DNA of 64,000 nucleotides from Arthrobotrys musiformis (Eukaryota; Ascomycota; Orbiliomycetes; Orbiliales; Orbiliaceae), in contig JAVHJL010000006.1 of NCBI GenBank assembly GCA_036971715.1, forward strand, positions 434,001 through 498,000, written 5' to 3'. A program made the position numbers and the translations under genes. Each line of letters begins with the position of its first letter. Positions within the stretch are counted from its first letter, which is position 1. Shown in pieces: positions 45,472-58,057 of this stretch. The notes under the pieces were generated by a model, which saw only the letters and a program-made list of their open reading frames with translations, was not told the origin of the DNA and ran no database searches.

Positions 45472-45660
45472 ATGTGGCTTGACGGAGTTTATTCACTTAT
45501 CAGTTCCCTTGAAAACCTGACCCTCGAGGAAGAGCACGAGCCCGGGAAAGAGAATCAGCCATTGATCATCAGGAAGAGGAAGCCACCACCGGTTCCCACC
45601 CGTAGGATGCCTCCCCGCGAGGCCAAGAAACAGGCGCTCCAAAACCGGATGGGTAAATGA
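45472..45660 (+). CDS. In-frame ORF directly after ARP9 stop (62 aa)
   Basis: Starts 9 nt after the ARP9 TAG and lies in the same frame. The product is protein-like: acidic LTLEEEHEPGKENQ, then a basic Pro-rich RKRKPPPVPTRRMPPREAKK. Between the TAG and this ATG are only three codons (CGA AAT TGG). It could be a readthrough extension of Arp9, a small downstream cistron, an exon of an alternative ARP9 transcript, or chance. No family recognised. Confidence 0.3.
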   Translation: MWLDGVYSLISSLENLTLEEEHEPGKENQPLIIRKRKPPPVPTRRMPPREAKKQALQNRMGK

Positions 45661-46047
45661 GACTAACGGAGGGGTTCGCATGTATGATATAATGATTTTT
45701 GTGTTGGGATGTTTTATAATGTTCCATGCAGATGCAGGCTTGCTTTCTACGGCGAATATTCGTCTTCATTCAGTCGCTAGTCAATGGAGGCCATAATGAT
45801 AATGAGAAATTTTATTACTTCATCCCGTTCTTACTTCCGTGTACATGCGATATATTTATAATGCGTAGCATCGACAAGGTGGGAAATTTCATGGTACGAA
45901 GTGCATAGATCTTGTTCGTTGTCTGTGTTGGTAGTCGAAACTTACCAAATCTGATACATCTAGCTCGATGGCTGGCGCACCAATTCTAAATTTTATGCAT
46001 GTCTGGGGCGCTCAAGTCTGCGCCTAACATATAAGTACTATTCCACA

Positions 46048-48732
46048 ATGTCGGGCCCAAAAACCCCCTCTCGAAATACCGCGAATCTAAATTCGCCCTC
46101 GAAGGGTTCGTCGCCGACTCACATATCACAATTCCTCACGATCAGACCGCCAATATCACAGGCCGTCTCTGGTAAAACTGTGCGCCGGGTTACGCTCCAC
46201 CCGTCGATTTACAACCTTCTGTCGCTGTCTGTCACCAGTCCGCAACATAACAATCTCGTCGAACTCAAGGTCGATGATTCCACGGCTTCGGTGATTGCGG
46301 TAGCTTGGTCTGGAAGTCAAGGCGGCGATCTGAAATGTGTTCAAATACCGACCTCCGTGGGCGATGACCTACGAGATCTGGCGCGAGAGGCGCAAGTGAA
46401 TTTGGACTTTTCTGATAAATCGAAGTCTAAGGTGGAGGTGAAGAAGTATTTGGGGTCGATTGGGTATGTGGGGACTGTGGAGGTCGAAGACTTTTTACAG
46501 CAGGTGCCGGAGGGGGATAGTGAGGGGTGGAAGTACTACTTGGAGCACTATCTCAGTATGTCTATTTCCTGGGGTATTATTCTATGGGTATAATCATGGG
46601 ATATTTGCTAACGGCCTCGTTTTATAGTTGATTTAAGATATATTAGTGAGGGGATGATATTCTCGTGCGACTATAAAGGGTCATCTATATCCCTAAGGGT
46701 CAAATCGGTGTCCCCCAGCGAAAGACCTTTTGTTGGCTACGGAGTCCCACCAAGCTCGCTCGAAAGCCGATTAAGTGGTCTCAATATCAAAGATACTCGA
46801 GCCTACGAATTCGATAAATCCTCAAGTGTAGCGTTCAAGGGCCTGAAAGATGGACCCGCACCGTCTACACCCCGACCCAAGACCGTGGCACCGGTGCCAG
46901 TGACACCCCGGAAGCCAGCGAAAGAACAGGCACAGCAACCTCCCCGGGAAGTTAAATCGTTCCCCGCCACGAAGTCATCATCAATCGGTGGTCTTGAGCG
47001 TCAATTGGAAATTCTAAGAACACACATCGCATCTTCGCTGCTCCATTTCAAGCGGTTCACCCGGAGTAATCTTACGCCCCCGCTTGGGATATTACTCTAT
47101 GGCCCACCCGGAACGGGGAAGACGATGCTTCTCAGAAGTATAGCCACCGAGGCCGGTGCGAATAATTACATCATCGACTCCTCTCTCATCGGAAAATTTC
47201 TAGGCGAGAGCGAGGCAAGCATTCGTAAGGTTTTCGCGGAAGCAAAGAAACCCACGGATGGGAAGAACCGAAGTATCATTTTCATCGATGAAATTGACGC
47301 TTTTGCTCCGAAACGGGGGGGTACGGATACGACCAGCGATTCGAGGCTGGTGACGACGCTTCTTACGGAAATGGATGCCCTGGCAGCCGTGGGTGAGGAA
47401 GAAGAAGGGAAGGAAAGTAGCAGGGTTATAGTCATAGCGGCAACAAATCGGCCTAATGGGATTGATCCGGCATTACGGAGACCAGGGAGATTTGACCTGG
47501 AAATTGAAATTCCGATACCAGATGCCAAGTCGCGATTAGAAATCTTGAAGTTATTACTGAAGGATGTGGAGACGGAGTTCGATAAGTCGGTTGACGGGGG
47601 GTATATCACTAGCTGGGCTAACAGGGCCCATGGGTTTGTCGGAGCGGATCTTGAGACGGTGGTAAAGAAAGCGGCGACGAGGAGTGTACACCGCTCCTTA
47701 AAACAGAAGGAGGACGTGGGGGCATCATTTCCCGGGTTCTTTTTGGACGAAGTAGAGGCTAGCGAAAGCTCTTTGTCAATATCGGCGGACGACTTTGAGA
47801 CCGCGTTGAAAGAAACGAAACCTTCTGCGATAAAGGACATTGTGCTCGAACTGCCGGAAACGAAATGGACGGATATAGGCGGCCAGAAAGATGTCAAACA
47901 AAAGTTAAAAGAGGCCGTTGAGTGGCCACTTCGGGTAAGTTCAAGTAATACACCTCTCAGGCTGAAGGATATACTGACGAGCCCCAAAAAACAGCATCCA
48001 GAAGTTTTCCAAAGATTGGGCGGACAACCCCGTAAGGGCTTACTACTTTACGGTCCTCCAGGTTGCTCTAAGACTCTGACGGCCAAAGCGCTCGCGACTG
48101 AGGCTGGGCTAAACTTTATTGCCGTGAAGGGCCCCGAATTGCTCAACAAGTACGTCGGAGAATCCGAACGTGCTGTTCGGGAGCTATTTCGGAAAGCTAG
48201 AGCTGCGAGTCCATCCATCGTGTTTTTCGATGAGGTTGACGCGCTGGGCTTAAATCGAGAAGGGGAAGGAAACAACGGTGGCGGGAATAGTACAGGCGTC
48301 TTGACAGCATTGTTGAACGAAATGGATGGTATTGAAGAACTAGGAAATGTCATGATCCTAGCCGCGACGAATAAACCAGAAGTAATTGATCCGGCGCTCT
48401 TACGACCCGGTCGGTTGGATTACATCCTTTACGTTGGCCCCCCAGATCTGGTGTCAAGAACAGAAATCCTGAATATCAAATTCCGCAAAATGAAGCTCGG
48501 AGAGGATGTGGATATCGAAGTTCTGGCTGGGAAGACAGACGGATACTCTGGCGCTGATTTGGTTAAGATTTGTGACGAAGCGGTTCTAGCGGCCATGAGG
48601 GAGGATCTAGGGATTGATAGTGTCAAGTGGAGGCACTTCGAAGAGGCTCTGAGAGGGGTAAAAAGTGTTATCACGATGGAGATGATAAGAAGATATGAGA
48701 CCTGGACCGTGGGCGGAGTAAAAAAGTTTTAG
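46048..48732 (+). CDS. AFG2: AAA+ ATPase Afg2/Drg1, 60S ribosome maturation factor
   Basis: Type II AAA+ ATPase that strips shuttling factors such as Rlp24 from cytoplasmic pre-60S particles. Exons 46048-46555, 46628-47934, 47995-48732; introns 72 and 60 nt; 850 aa. The N-domain (1-280) ends in a Pro-rich linker. D1: Walker A GPPGTGKT at 328-335, Walker B IIFIDEIDAF, then SRLVTTLLTEMDAL and the AATNRP sensor. D2: Walker A GPPGCSKT at 625-632 (this Cys-Ser form is typical of Afg2), Walker B IVFFDEVDAL, AATNKPEVIDPALLRPGR. The 60-nt second intron (GTAAGT...ACAG, TACTGAC branch) is in frame and stop-free; keeping it would insert 20 residues between WPLR and HPEVF, where relatives have none. Adjacent to ARP9, same strand. 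Confidence 0.95.
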
Positions 48733-49096
48733 AACTAGTCCAGTTAATGCTGTTACCAAAATCGAGATATATATGCCGCCTCGGGGGGTATCACCATCCT
48801 CTTAAAATCTGCATGTTTATTTACGTGTGGCCGTGGCCATCTATTTTAAACCATTAGACTGAGTCTTTATGAAAATCGTCGAAGCCAAAATTTCAATACA
48901 ATCACTCACCACCGTAAGTGAGAGCTGGAGCTGAAATCTCGATAATTTTGAGAGCGACCGTAGGCCGTAATATTTTTTATTATGTATCAGTTATTATGAA
49001 TTTTCATACATGAAGGGGGATCAATAGAACAAAAGGCAATAAAGAATGAAATAGAGGAGGAAGATCTCAAAATAAAACCACCACGAAATGCATAGA
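48733..49096. other. Convergent 3' flanks
   Basis: Between the 3' ends of AFG2 and the 480-aa orphan. Nothing recognised. Confidence 0.6.
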
Positions 49097-50606
49097 TTAC
49101 ACAGCGTAACGAACAACTGAACCACGCACCGGCCCGTTAGATTCAGATTCTGCCTCACAAAAATACTCTGCTTGTTCCCCTTCGTAGTATTCATTGTATT
49201 CGTAATCGTATACTTCCTCTTCGAGGCCTGGGAGTGAATTGGGATTGTTGAGAAACTCGTCCATCTTTTTCAAGCGTTCCTTGCCGTCTTCAATTCGAAA
49301 AATTTCCAAGAGCTTGACGCCCGCGATGAGCCACGTGGGTCTTAAAGGACCGACAGCTCCGTCTTTGCAGATGAACAGAAGCCTACGGAATTTCTCCAGG
49401 CGAGTCTTCGCGCGGGTGTACATTTCAGGATCCGGGTGGCCCTGGTATATGAACCTGAGTGCGTTCATGTCAATCTTGAATCGGGATCTTAGATAGTTCA
49501 AGTCATTTGATTCGAGTCCGTATTTGATGATGTTGTCCCCAGTCATCATTTCCTCCGCGAGAAGGATGACTTCAGTGGCGAGATTTTCATTTGTGATCCC
49601 GGTGTCGCAGCTGGCGCTGATGATGTCGTCGATGTAAGGGGTGTAGGGCTTCTCAGGCGGAAGAAAGGTTTCAACCGCATATCCGTTGGCTTTCATGTAG
49701 CGCATTTCCTGGATATCGTCGTGGTATTCTTCGAACTCTTTGATGTATTCGACGAGGAGATCTCTTTCACGTCCGATTTCGTACCAGGTCTGGCACCAAT
49801 TCGTCTTCTTTCTGATATCAAGGTATTTTCCGAGTTTTTCTTCGCCGAATTTTTTAATTTCTTCGGATGGGCAGAGGAAATAGGTCTGCATGGTTCGATG
49901 TTCTCCCAAGACGCATCTGGTGGCGACCAAGAACTCGTAGAGTTCACCGTATTGGTGGCTTTTTCTGATATTGGTGACGAAGAAGCCCTACAAACCTCAC
50001 CGTTTATGTTAGTGCCCCGGTCAATTCCAAGTTTTTAGCTAGAATGAAACCCACCTCATCCAAGTCCAGTTCATCAACCATGCTACCCCAGCTTCTGTCA
50101 TAATCGTAGTTTTGCCTGGATAGAAGCCTGTTGATATGTTTGATGATTTGTTGGATGTAGTCAAGGAACATATCCTCCTGTGGTTCAGGACCGTCCCCTT
50201 TATCATCCGGAGCTCGGGGGGTTACACGGCCGCTGATTGTGAGAACCTTCTCACGAGCTCGAACGTTGTTCTCGTAGGTTCTCCTTGCCTTCTCATAGTA
50301 CTTGAGAGAGTCCTGAAGGATGGGAACGGACGCCATGTCGTTCCCGCCGTCCTTGATGCGTTTGACATCCTGACGTGGAGGAAGGGCGGTTGGTGGTGCT
50401 TTCTTTAGGAGGTAGGTACGTTGTGATCTGATGTCTTCGATCCTGGCGAGGGAGAAGCCTCCGAAGAATTGGGGCTCGCGATCAGGGAGAGGGCTTGGAG
50501 CACCTGCGGCGCTTGCAGCTCTGGAAACCGTGAGGTTTCCGAGAGATTCGGTGATCTTAAGGATCTCTGAGTGGGTCTCATCCCAGGGGATCTGAGATTT
50601 GGTCAT
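49097..50606 (-). CDS. Uncharacterised protein (480 aa)
   Basis: Exons 50606-50055 and 49987-49097; the 67-nt intron (GTGGGT...TGTAG) is phase 0. Start MTKSQIPWDETHSEILKITE. No signal peptide or membrane helix. The first 130 residues are polar with a Pro-rich LKKAPPTALPPRQDVKR; from about 145 on the protein is predominantly helical (EDMFLDYIQQIIKHINRLL, DIQEMRYMKANGYAVE, DALRFIY-like helices), and it ends in an acidic, Tyr-rich tail (EEEVYDYEYNEYYEGEQAEY). Contains the odd TDE-like charged repeat EVILLAEEMMTGDNI. I recognise no domain; likely a lineage-restricted gene. Confidence 0.7.
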
Positions 50607-52289
50607 TTTGAATATTGGTGAAGTAGGTTCGACTAGGGTAGATGATTGATGAAATTAAGGATCTTGCGATGGAACAGAGCTGGTGAAGTTACTATCGAAT
50701 GTGTTCTCATTGTGACAGTTGTCTGTTTATATAGTTGGAAATTCGATGAAAGCTGCCGCAAACACAACGAACCTACTACGAGCACTATAGACAAGTAGGC
50801 TTCAACAAGTTGAGGATTCTGGCGACGAGAAGGGGTTTCGATAGCTAACTTCAGCCTTCAGCCGACCCTAGTTTACGAGGTCTCGAGACCAGCCTTAGAT
50901 TCAATCCACTCAGTTGGATCTGGTTATATATACCTACTATCTAGGTTCTTATGACTAAGTGCGTATGTATTGAAAATATCATCAATATCATGAAGTTTCA
51001 ACTTATCATCGAGTCAATGGTATATATATAGGTTCGTTGGTTATGTGTTTAGGATGGTATCGCTAATATAAGCTTCGAGATATACGGACCCTAGCAATTT
51101 TGGCGCTCTATGGCTTGAAAGCATTAGCCCCTTGGAGTCTAAATTTGTCTCGTGAACCAGACTGCCGAACTCATGTATTATGATCACCATCTTAGCTATT
51201 ACACCATCGGTTTTTAGACTCCCTTTACGTCCTGGGATCCAACGCGCAAAAACCAATGATCACACGGATCACAGCCACAGCTCTAATTTGTGCTCCCCCT
51301 GAAAGTCATAATGGGGAATCTAGCCCCGGGGGGAAAGGGTCATGCTTAAGGTTAAAACAGATGTTGATCATATCTCGTATTTCCGATTTAAGAGGAAGTG
51401 CTATATACGAAGTGCCAATCTTATAGCTGAACTTGTCTCCTGCGCAGCCTACCCCGAAGTAGCTGAACCCGGAACCCAGACTTTAGGATTTCGTTCTGCA
51501 AAATTGTAACATGAGTACCTTATTGCGGTAGCTCTTTGCGAGGTTGAGAAATTGACAGAAACCCGTAGAGACTCCCACCTCCACATATAGTTAAATACGA
51601 GCTGACGCTTAGCCCCGGGATGGCGTGCTCGAGGTCTAAAACCAAGTTCCGAATTATAAGTACGTAAGTACCTCGTTACCAGACTTCCTAGTTCGAACAC
51701 TTGCGCCGAGCTCAGACACCCTGTGGAGTGTCAGGCACAACATGGTGTGTTGCCTGCTCAAAATACCACGAGGGGTTGACGCGAGAACTGTGTAACACTA
51801 TCCCGAATGAGGTAATTGCGGCATGCCGAGCCGAGAAATTTAAGAGATGGAGCGGCCGAAATGGCCGATGCTTTCCGGTTCTAATTCAAGCTTGCACTCT
51901 TTCGAGAAAACGTTTCGTATTTGTTATGCGGGTGTGGTCGACGGGCTCGATACTTTGGCTGTCAATCTGGATCCGGAAGCTTCGGAGCTAACTCGAATAA
52001 GCGAATGTCGAGGATCCCGGGATAGATAACTACAACATCCCGGACTTTCTAGAGCCTCGTGATACTTGGGGTTCAAGGCCTAGGATCGGGCGCATTCGAT
52101 TGCGTTATATATACGGAATTCGGCATCTTCGAGGTCGTGCAAAAGGCATCATTCCCATATACTTACGTCTTCCAACTATAAGATTGTGGTCGAATCCAAG
52201 TTAGCTTTAGATTTGGATAGTCTCAATCATCGAATCTTCTTGACGACGGTGGACACCTCTTGGCCCTTCGAAGCTTCACGCGCGCGAAG
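50607..52289. other. Divergent intergenic region
   Basis: 1.7 kb upstream of both the 480-aa orphan (minus) and the flavin monooxygenase (plus). Short random-looking ORFs; no gene, transposon or RNA recognised. Confidence 0.55.
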
Positions 52290-54797
52290 ATGACGAATAC
52301 AATAAAAACTGTCTGCGTCGTTGGTATGTTCCTTCTGAGATTCCTGTTTTCCCTCCATTTTCAATTGTTATCGGTTTTTTATGACTTAAACGCCCCAAAT
52401 TATACTCTTTTGGACAAATGATATGTAGGTTGTTTACTGATTTTCTTTCTTTCTCATTTCTCTAGGAGCTGGCCCATCCGGCCTGGCAGCTGCTAAGACG
52501 CTTCTCCATGATGCACCCAACGGTATAAAATACGACGTCACCATCTTTGACAGCCAGCCCCGGGTAGGAGGCCTCTGGCCCGTAGATAAAGCCGATGAAG
52601 CGGGTCTCGTGCATCCGGCCATGATTGCCAACCAGAGTAGGCATACAATGCGCTTCAGCGACCTCTCATGGTCTGACGATGCCCCTCAAATCCCCCGTGC
52701 CTTCCAAGTGGGCGGTTATCTGGAACTTTATCGACAAAGATACTGCCAGGAAGCTACTCTCCGACTTGCATGCAAAGTCGAAAAAGCGGACTTGGTCTCC
52801 GGCGAATTAGGTCATTATTGGCAGATTAGGACGCAATCCGAGAATGTTATCGAAGAGCATGTGTTTGATTATTTGGTTATCGCAAGTGGTTATTTTGGTG
52901 AACCCGCATTTCCAGCATTCCTCAAAGATGATGCCAAATATCAAATCCCGGTCGTTCATAGCAGCAAGTACAGAGACCTCGAACAGCTGTTAGGTGACAC
53001 GAAAGGAAAAAGCGGGAAGATCCTTGTGGTGGGCGGCCAGTTTTCTGGAGTTGAGATTGCTGGGACAATTGCTACCCACGTATCTGACGCAGTCAATGCA
53101 CCGGGACCTCGTCGAAACGACTTTATTGATCAGGCATCTCAGAAACCGAAGTTTTCCGTTCATCATTTGGTACAGAGACCGACTTGGATCCTTCCACTTG
53201 TGACTGCTTCAACGGTAAGAATCACTGGACCCAATTTTATTTGTGAAGAAAAATATGACAGGAGGTTTTTTTTAAAACAAAAGAATGTTGTGTCACTAAT
53301 CAAATGCATTAGCCGGCTGATTCCGCGCCGTGTTTTCTACCAATGGATCTAAACTCTCAAAATTTATCGAATCGTCCGCCAGGACCACTTGTTAATACGC
53401 AAGGCCACATCAGTGTTGACACTGCAAGATTTGTCAATTCGTATTTCCGCAACCTGCTCAAAACCGACCAGTCAGAATTCTCCCCGGGACTTACAGTGCA
53501 GGAAGCCGATTATGACAACCAACCATTCCTCGGAATCAGCGACACATACATGGACCATGTCCGCTGCGGCGCAATCACCATATCTCGAGGGAAATTGGAG
53601 TCCATATCCGGAAATACCGCGAATGTAGCTTCTCCCTCTGGAGAAAAAATTGAAGACGTAGCTGCGATCGTTCTGGCCACAGGATTCAAAGCTTCGGCTT
53701 CCCTTTCGTTTCTTTCAGAGGATGTTCAACAAAAATTATCGATCGCGCCCAATGACCTCAACAATACTGTCGCTTTGGCGTTCCACAGCACGCATCATCC
53801 GGAAGTTCCCAATCTTGGGTTCGTTGGATTTTACCGGTCACCTTATTGGGGTGCGATTGAGATGCAAGCACGATTTGTGACTGCTCTGTTCAGCTATGGT
53901 GGTCCGTTGTCCTCTTCACTACCTGCCAGTATGGCTGAAGCTTTGAAGAATGATACATCGATTGGACGGGTTCTATCACTAAGGACGGACCCAAGAGCTT
54001 CGCAATTCCCAATGGGCGACTATGCATGGTTATCACAGGAGTTCGGGATAGCGTTGAACATAGAACGGGTGCCATCACTACGGAAAATGCCTATCCTTCC
54101 ACCAAAAAAAAAGGAAATGAATATTTTGACGGCAGCGAGGTATCCAGGTAACAATCTGGGCGAGTCTCGAAGGAAAGAAAACGAGAAGAACCTGAGTATA
54201 ACAGAAGAGGTGGTCACGGCGGGTATAACAGGGGGACGATTCGTCGCCCGCGCCGTATTCCGCTCATTACTCGGAGAATGGAAGTTAGATCGGGAGTTTA
54301 TAAGCAAGAGACCCGAGCAGCCGAGCGGTAGGTTCATCGGAACTGCAACTTTTTCCCTACGGAACGGCACACCACACGGACGGGAAGAGGAATTTGCAAA
54401 GATCGAGCGGGACGGAGGCGACCCGGGATTCGAGTATTTATACGTTGAGGACGGGGAGTTTATAGATGAAGCTAAGGGATTGAAATTTAATGCGACCAGG
54501 CGTTATGTCTGGCGGTATAACGAGAGGAAAGACAAGTTGAGCGTTTGGTTCGTCAAGACCGACGAAGACCGAACGGCAGATTACCTATTCCATGAAATTG
54601 ATTTTATACCACCCGGCGAGGGGGGTAAAGGAGAAGACGGGTGGAAAGCTAAGGGAAGTCACCTGTGCATTGAAGATATGTATGATGTCCAGTACAAGTT
54701 TGCTTTTAACTCTGTAAACTTGCGGGAGTGGAATCTGGGGTACAGCGTCAAGGGGCCTAAAAAGGACTACAGCATAGACGGGGTTTATAGAAGATAG
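52290..54797 (+). CDS. Flavin-containing monooxygenase fused to a DUF6314-like domain
   Basis: Exons 52290-52323, 52466-53214, 53313-54797; introns 142 and 98 nt; 755 aa. Residues 1-500 are a class B flavin monooxygenase: FAD motif GAGPSG at 12-17, RVGGLW, NADPH motif GGQFSG at about 201-206, and ATGF at 383-386. From about 565 the sequence changes to a compact C-terminal domain (SLLGEWKLDREF, FIGTATFSLRNGTPHGREEEF, RRYVWRYNERKDKLSVWFVK, KGSHLCIEDMYDVQY, GYSVKGPKKDYS) that matches the DUF6314 family. It likely oxygenates a small nucleophile (S or N) with NADPH and O2; the substrate is unknown and the fusion may tie binding or a second step to it. No signal peptide. Confidence 0.9.
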
Positions 54798-56196
54798 ATT
54801 ACAAGCTTTATTATCGCATTAGCTACAGGTCCCCAAGCGGCGAGTTCAATTAGCCTGGTTTTTGTTTTAGAATTCGGGAAAACACGAGAACGGAAGGTAG
54901 ATATATACCTCAATAGAGATATGCATTTTCGTTATACCAACCGGTTTGGGCATATGGAGTTTGAAACAGACGGGCTAGCGCACTCGAGCTTATCAGAGCC
55001 TCCGGTTAACCGGTCCCTTGCCTTTGCAGTGCTTGGATCACAAAAACTCCCATGGGTCTCGGTCAAATGTATCAATTCGTCTGCATAAGCGCGTTCTATA
55101 TTACCTAATATCACCCCGAGACGGGAACATGGACCCACAGTCGGATCTAAGACTTCAAGCCACCGCCGGGTGAGCTATCGATGGTATCAGGGGTATGTCT
55201 TACTGAGAACCCAACCGAGATGTCTTCGAATTAGTTCGTCGGGGTAATTTAATTAAGAATTCTAACGGTCTTGCATTCGGCAGCTACTCCAGGTGGCGAT
55301 ATCGAACAGATACCCGAGCAGGTTGTATGCTCTTATCTATAAGACATTTATTTATTTTTGGCTCAGATACGTATATACGTCATACAGCTCGTATCTTCAA
55401 GCTGGATTCGAGATTAAGGTCAAGTGGACGTTTTGTGTAATGTGAAATGCATGCATGAGATGATGAGAACTTTATTCGAAGCTGACACTTCATGGCCAAG
55501 TCGATATCTAGTAATTACAACGTCCTTCGAGGATTCGTGATACAAGGTGAGAGGCCTCCCTGAGGAGACAATGACCAGGATGCAATATAGACATGAGAAA
55601 GCTATGCGCTCGATCCGTGTAAAGAAAGATTGATCCGTGCTTGCGAATAGAAAGGAAGACCAGGTGCAGGTGAGCTCAGAGCAGAAGAGAAAAGAAAGAA
55701 CTCCGGTGGTATAGGAACGACAGTAAACAGCGAAGAGCAGAAAACAGAGAAATCAAATGCTGGTCTAATCGATGTAGCGAAAGCAAAAACAAAAATAAAA
55801 GCAAGTCTATCTTTTTTCTCTATACCCTCTTTGTCCGCGGCTAAGGAGTAAAAAGCGAGGCCATTAAAAAAATCGTAGTATACTGCTGAAACGGAAAAAG
55901 AAGAAAGCTCCAGTTTGAACCGAAGATAATCGCATCGTGGATTCGAAGCTGCCCAAAGAGAAAAAAAAGAATAGTAATCCAGGACGCCGGCATGAATAGA
56001 ATCAAAAAGATAAGAATTAAAAGAGGAGAGAAAGATAAGAAAAAAAGGACGGTAACCGCTAGAGCTGAGAGGAAATATATTGTGAATTCGAAGAATACCG
56101 TGGATCATCACACGGGTGCTTGTCTGTGCAGAGCAGCGTTGATCGAGTCGGGTTGGACGTAACGTAGCGGTCGTAGTCGTGAGACTGTGTTGTTGG
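54798..56196. other. Convergent intergenic region
   Basis: Between the monooxygenase and the inositol-monophosphatase-like gene. A/G-rich from about 55650 to 56060 with many A runs on the plus strand. No gene recognised. Confidence 0.55.
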
Positions 56197-57377
56197 TTAA
56201 AACCCAGGGAATTCAAAACGTCCTTCCATCGTATCCCAAAGTTCCTTGACCACGGCGATTTGGTCTTCTGGTGGAGCAGAGCGGACGGCAAGGTATTTAC
56301 GGCCTTCGACTGATGGCTTCCAATTACCAGGGTTTGCGTCCGCGACAATGCCACCGGCTTCGGTAAGGATGCACCACCCAGCAGCAACATCCCAGGCCCA
56401 GCAGCCACCCTCCTACGCAGAAACGTTAGTATCAAGTTACAAGTACTACAAACTATGAGGGAGAGAAGCAATTGCAACTTACCCAGAAGACATCGAGATA
56501 TCCTGCTGCTACACCACACATGTCAAGAGCGGCACTTCCTTGGCATCGAACGCTGTGGCACATTGTACCACCTTGGCTTGCAAGCTTGACCATGGTCTTT
56601 GTTCGGACGTCCCAGTTGTTGCCTTTTCGCTCGGATCCCCATTCGATGGCGACGAGGGCTTTGTTCAAGCCAGGTAGTGGCTCGTTAGGATCCCTGAGTG
56701 GGAGTCGTTCGGTTCGGTTTAGGAAGGCACCCTTGCCTTTGATCGCTGTGAAGAGGCGTTCTTGGAACGGGTTGTAGACGACACCCACGACTGGGACTTT
56801 TTTGATGACGAGGGCCAAAGAGATGCAGACGTTCTATTTCAAGAATGTGTGAGTAACGACCTTGACTTTGCAAAACCAAATCTAGGAGATAGTACTCGTA
56901 GTACTGGACCAGTGGATACTTACGGGAACTCCGTGAACAAAGTTGATTGTTCCGTCAATAGGGTCGCAGATAAATGTCGGATTGTCGCTGATTTTTCGTC
57001 CTGGGATGTACGATTCCTCGCCGAGAAGATCGAAGTTTGGGTACTTATACTTGAGGTTTGTAAGTACCATCTTCTCGATGGACTTGTCGGTATCAGTGAC
57101 TAGATCGACAGCTATACACCAAATTGCTATGTTAGCCAAGGGCCTCTTCTACCAGTCAGGATTAAACTGTGCCAATGCATGCATGCATAATGTATGCAAA
57201 GCCAAGCTACAGACTGCACATATATCATATTATAGTGCTGGAAGGGAGAAGAAACATACAATTCTTTTTCGATCCGGAGGTAGAAGCCGACGGATTTGCA
57301 TCTAACATCATCTGGCCACCCCTAACGGCCAGTTCGATTAGGAAATCGTGGATCTGTTGAAACTCCGCCAGAGTCAT
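56197..57377 (-). CDS. Inositol monophosphatase family phosphatase (QutG/qa-x-like)
   Basis: Mg2+-dependent, Li+-sensitive family phosphatase. Exons 57377-57260, 57111-56924, 56833-56483, 56412-56197; introns 148, 90 and 70 nt; 290 aa, normal for the family. Metal-binding motifs: LLGEESY (Glu-Glu), DPIDGTINFVHG (the DPxDGT motif), and WDVAAGWCILTEAGG (the WDxAAG motif). First exon MTLAEFQQIHDFLIELAVRGG holds the usual N-terminal helix; the first intron splits a Ser codon. Cytosolic, no signal peptide. Substrate may be inositol phosphate or a related sugar phosphate; fungal relatives include QutG in quinate clusters, but no quinate genes are near. Confidence 0.92.
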
Positions 57378-58035
57378 CTCGCCGACTGGTTGCTGCTGCT
57401 GGGAAGGAATTTTGGCGGTATTGCAAGCCCCAACACGATGGGACTTTCTCGGTTAGAGAACTGGGTTTGGACTGTCTGAGGATGGTACGGCGAACAGGCG
57501 ACTCAAACGGCTGCTCGATGAACGATATCGATGGAGAGTGGAATTGAATTGGTGAAGTCTTGGAGATGGTTGCAAGATGTTGAGACTGAGCAAGGAAAGC
57601 GAGCAGGGAGGGTCTTTGGTCTTTGTAGAAGAAGGGTCTCGCAGCGGATTATATATGTTTTACTGGCTGGGGCAACTCAGATGGCGAGGACCAGGTACAG
57701 GTACCAGCAGAAGCAGCTACTAGGCGCCAGGACAATTCACAAGAATGCCAATTACAATTGAAGGTTTGCCCTATGAAACCCTTTAAGACACCGATACGAT
57801 GCTATTCGCCAGCGCTGGACAGTTTGGGTATTTTCTTAATTTTTGCAAGCTCACTTTTTGGCAAGTGAAAAATGACGGAGGGTGGAATCCGGGGAAATCG
57901 AGTTTGTGGGTGGAAAGAGGAAGGTCGCAGGACCACGACAATGCAGTGTCAGTTAGGCCTGTGGATTGACAGCGAAGCTAAGATGGACACTTCGAGAACG
58001 CTGCGCTGGAATTTGTCGGGATTATGGAAGGTAGG

Positions 58036-58057
58036 TTTCTTTCTTTCTTTCTTTCTC
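58036..58057. repeat. (TTTC)n microsatellite
   Basis: About five TTTC units in the gene-poor right end. Directly visible. Confidence 0.75.

Noticed and set aside
49097..50606. RNxxxH-type motif in the 480-aa orphan
   Set aside because: Arg/His pairs occur (for example RKSHQY) but without the Rx4H spacing or the helix match seen in the two RNxxxH proteins.
55602..56519. 305-codon minus-strand ORF
   Set aside because: It overlaps the last exon of the inositol-monophosphatase gene in another frame and then runs into A/G-rich intergenic sequence; hydrophobic Ser/Phe-rich content reflects base composition.
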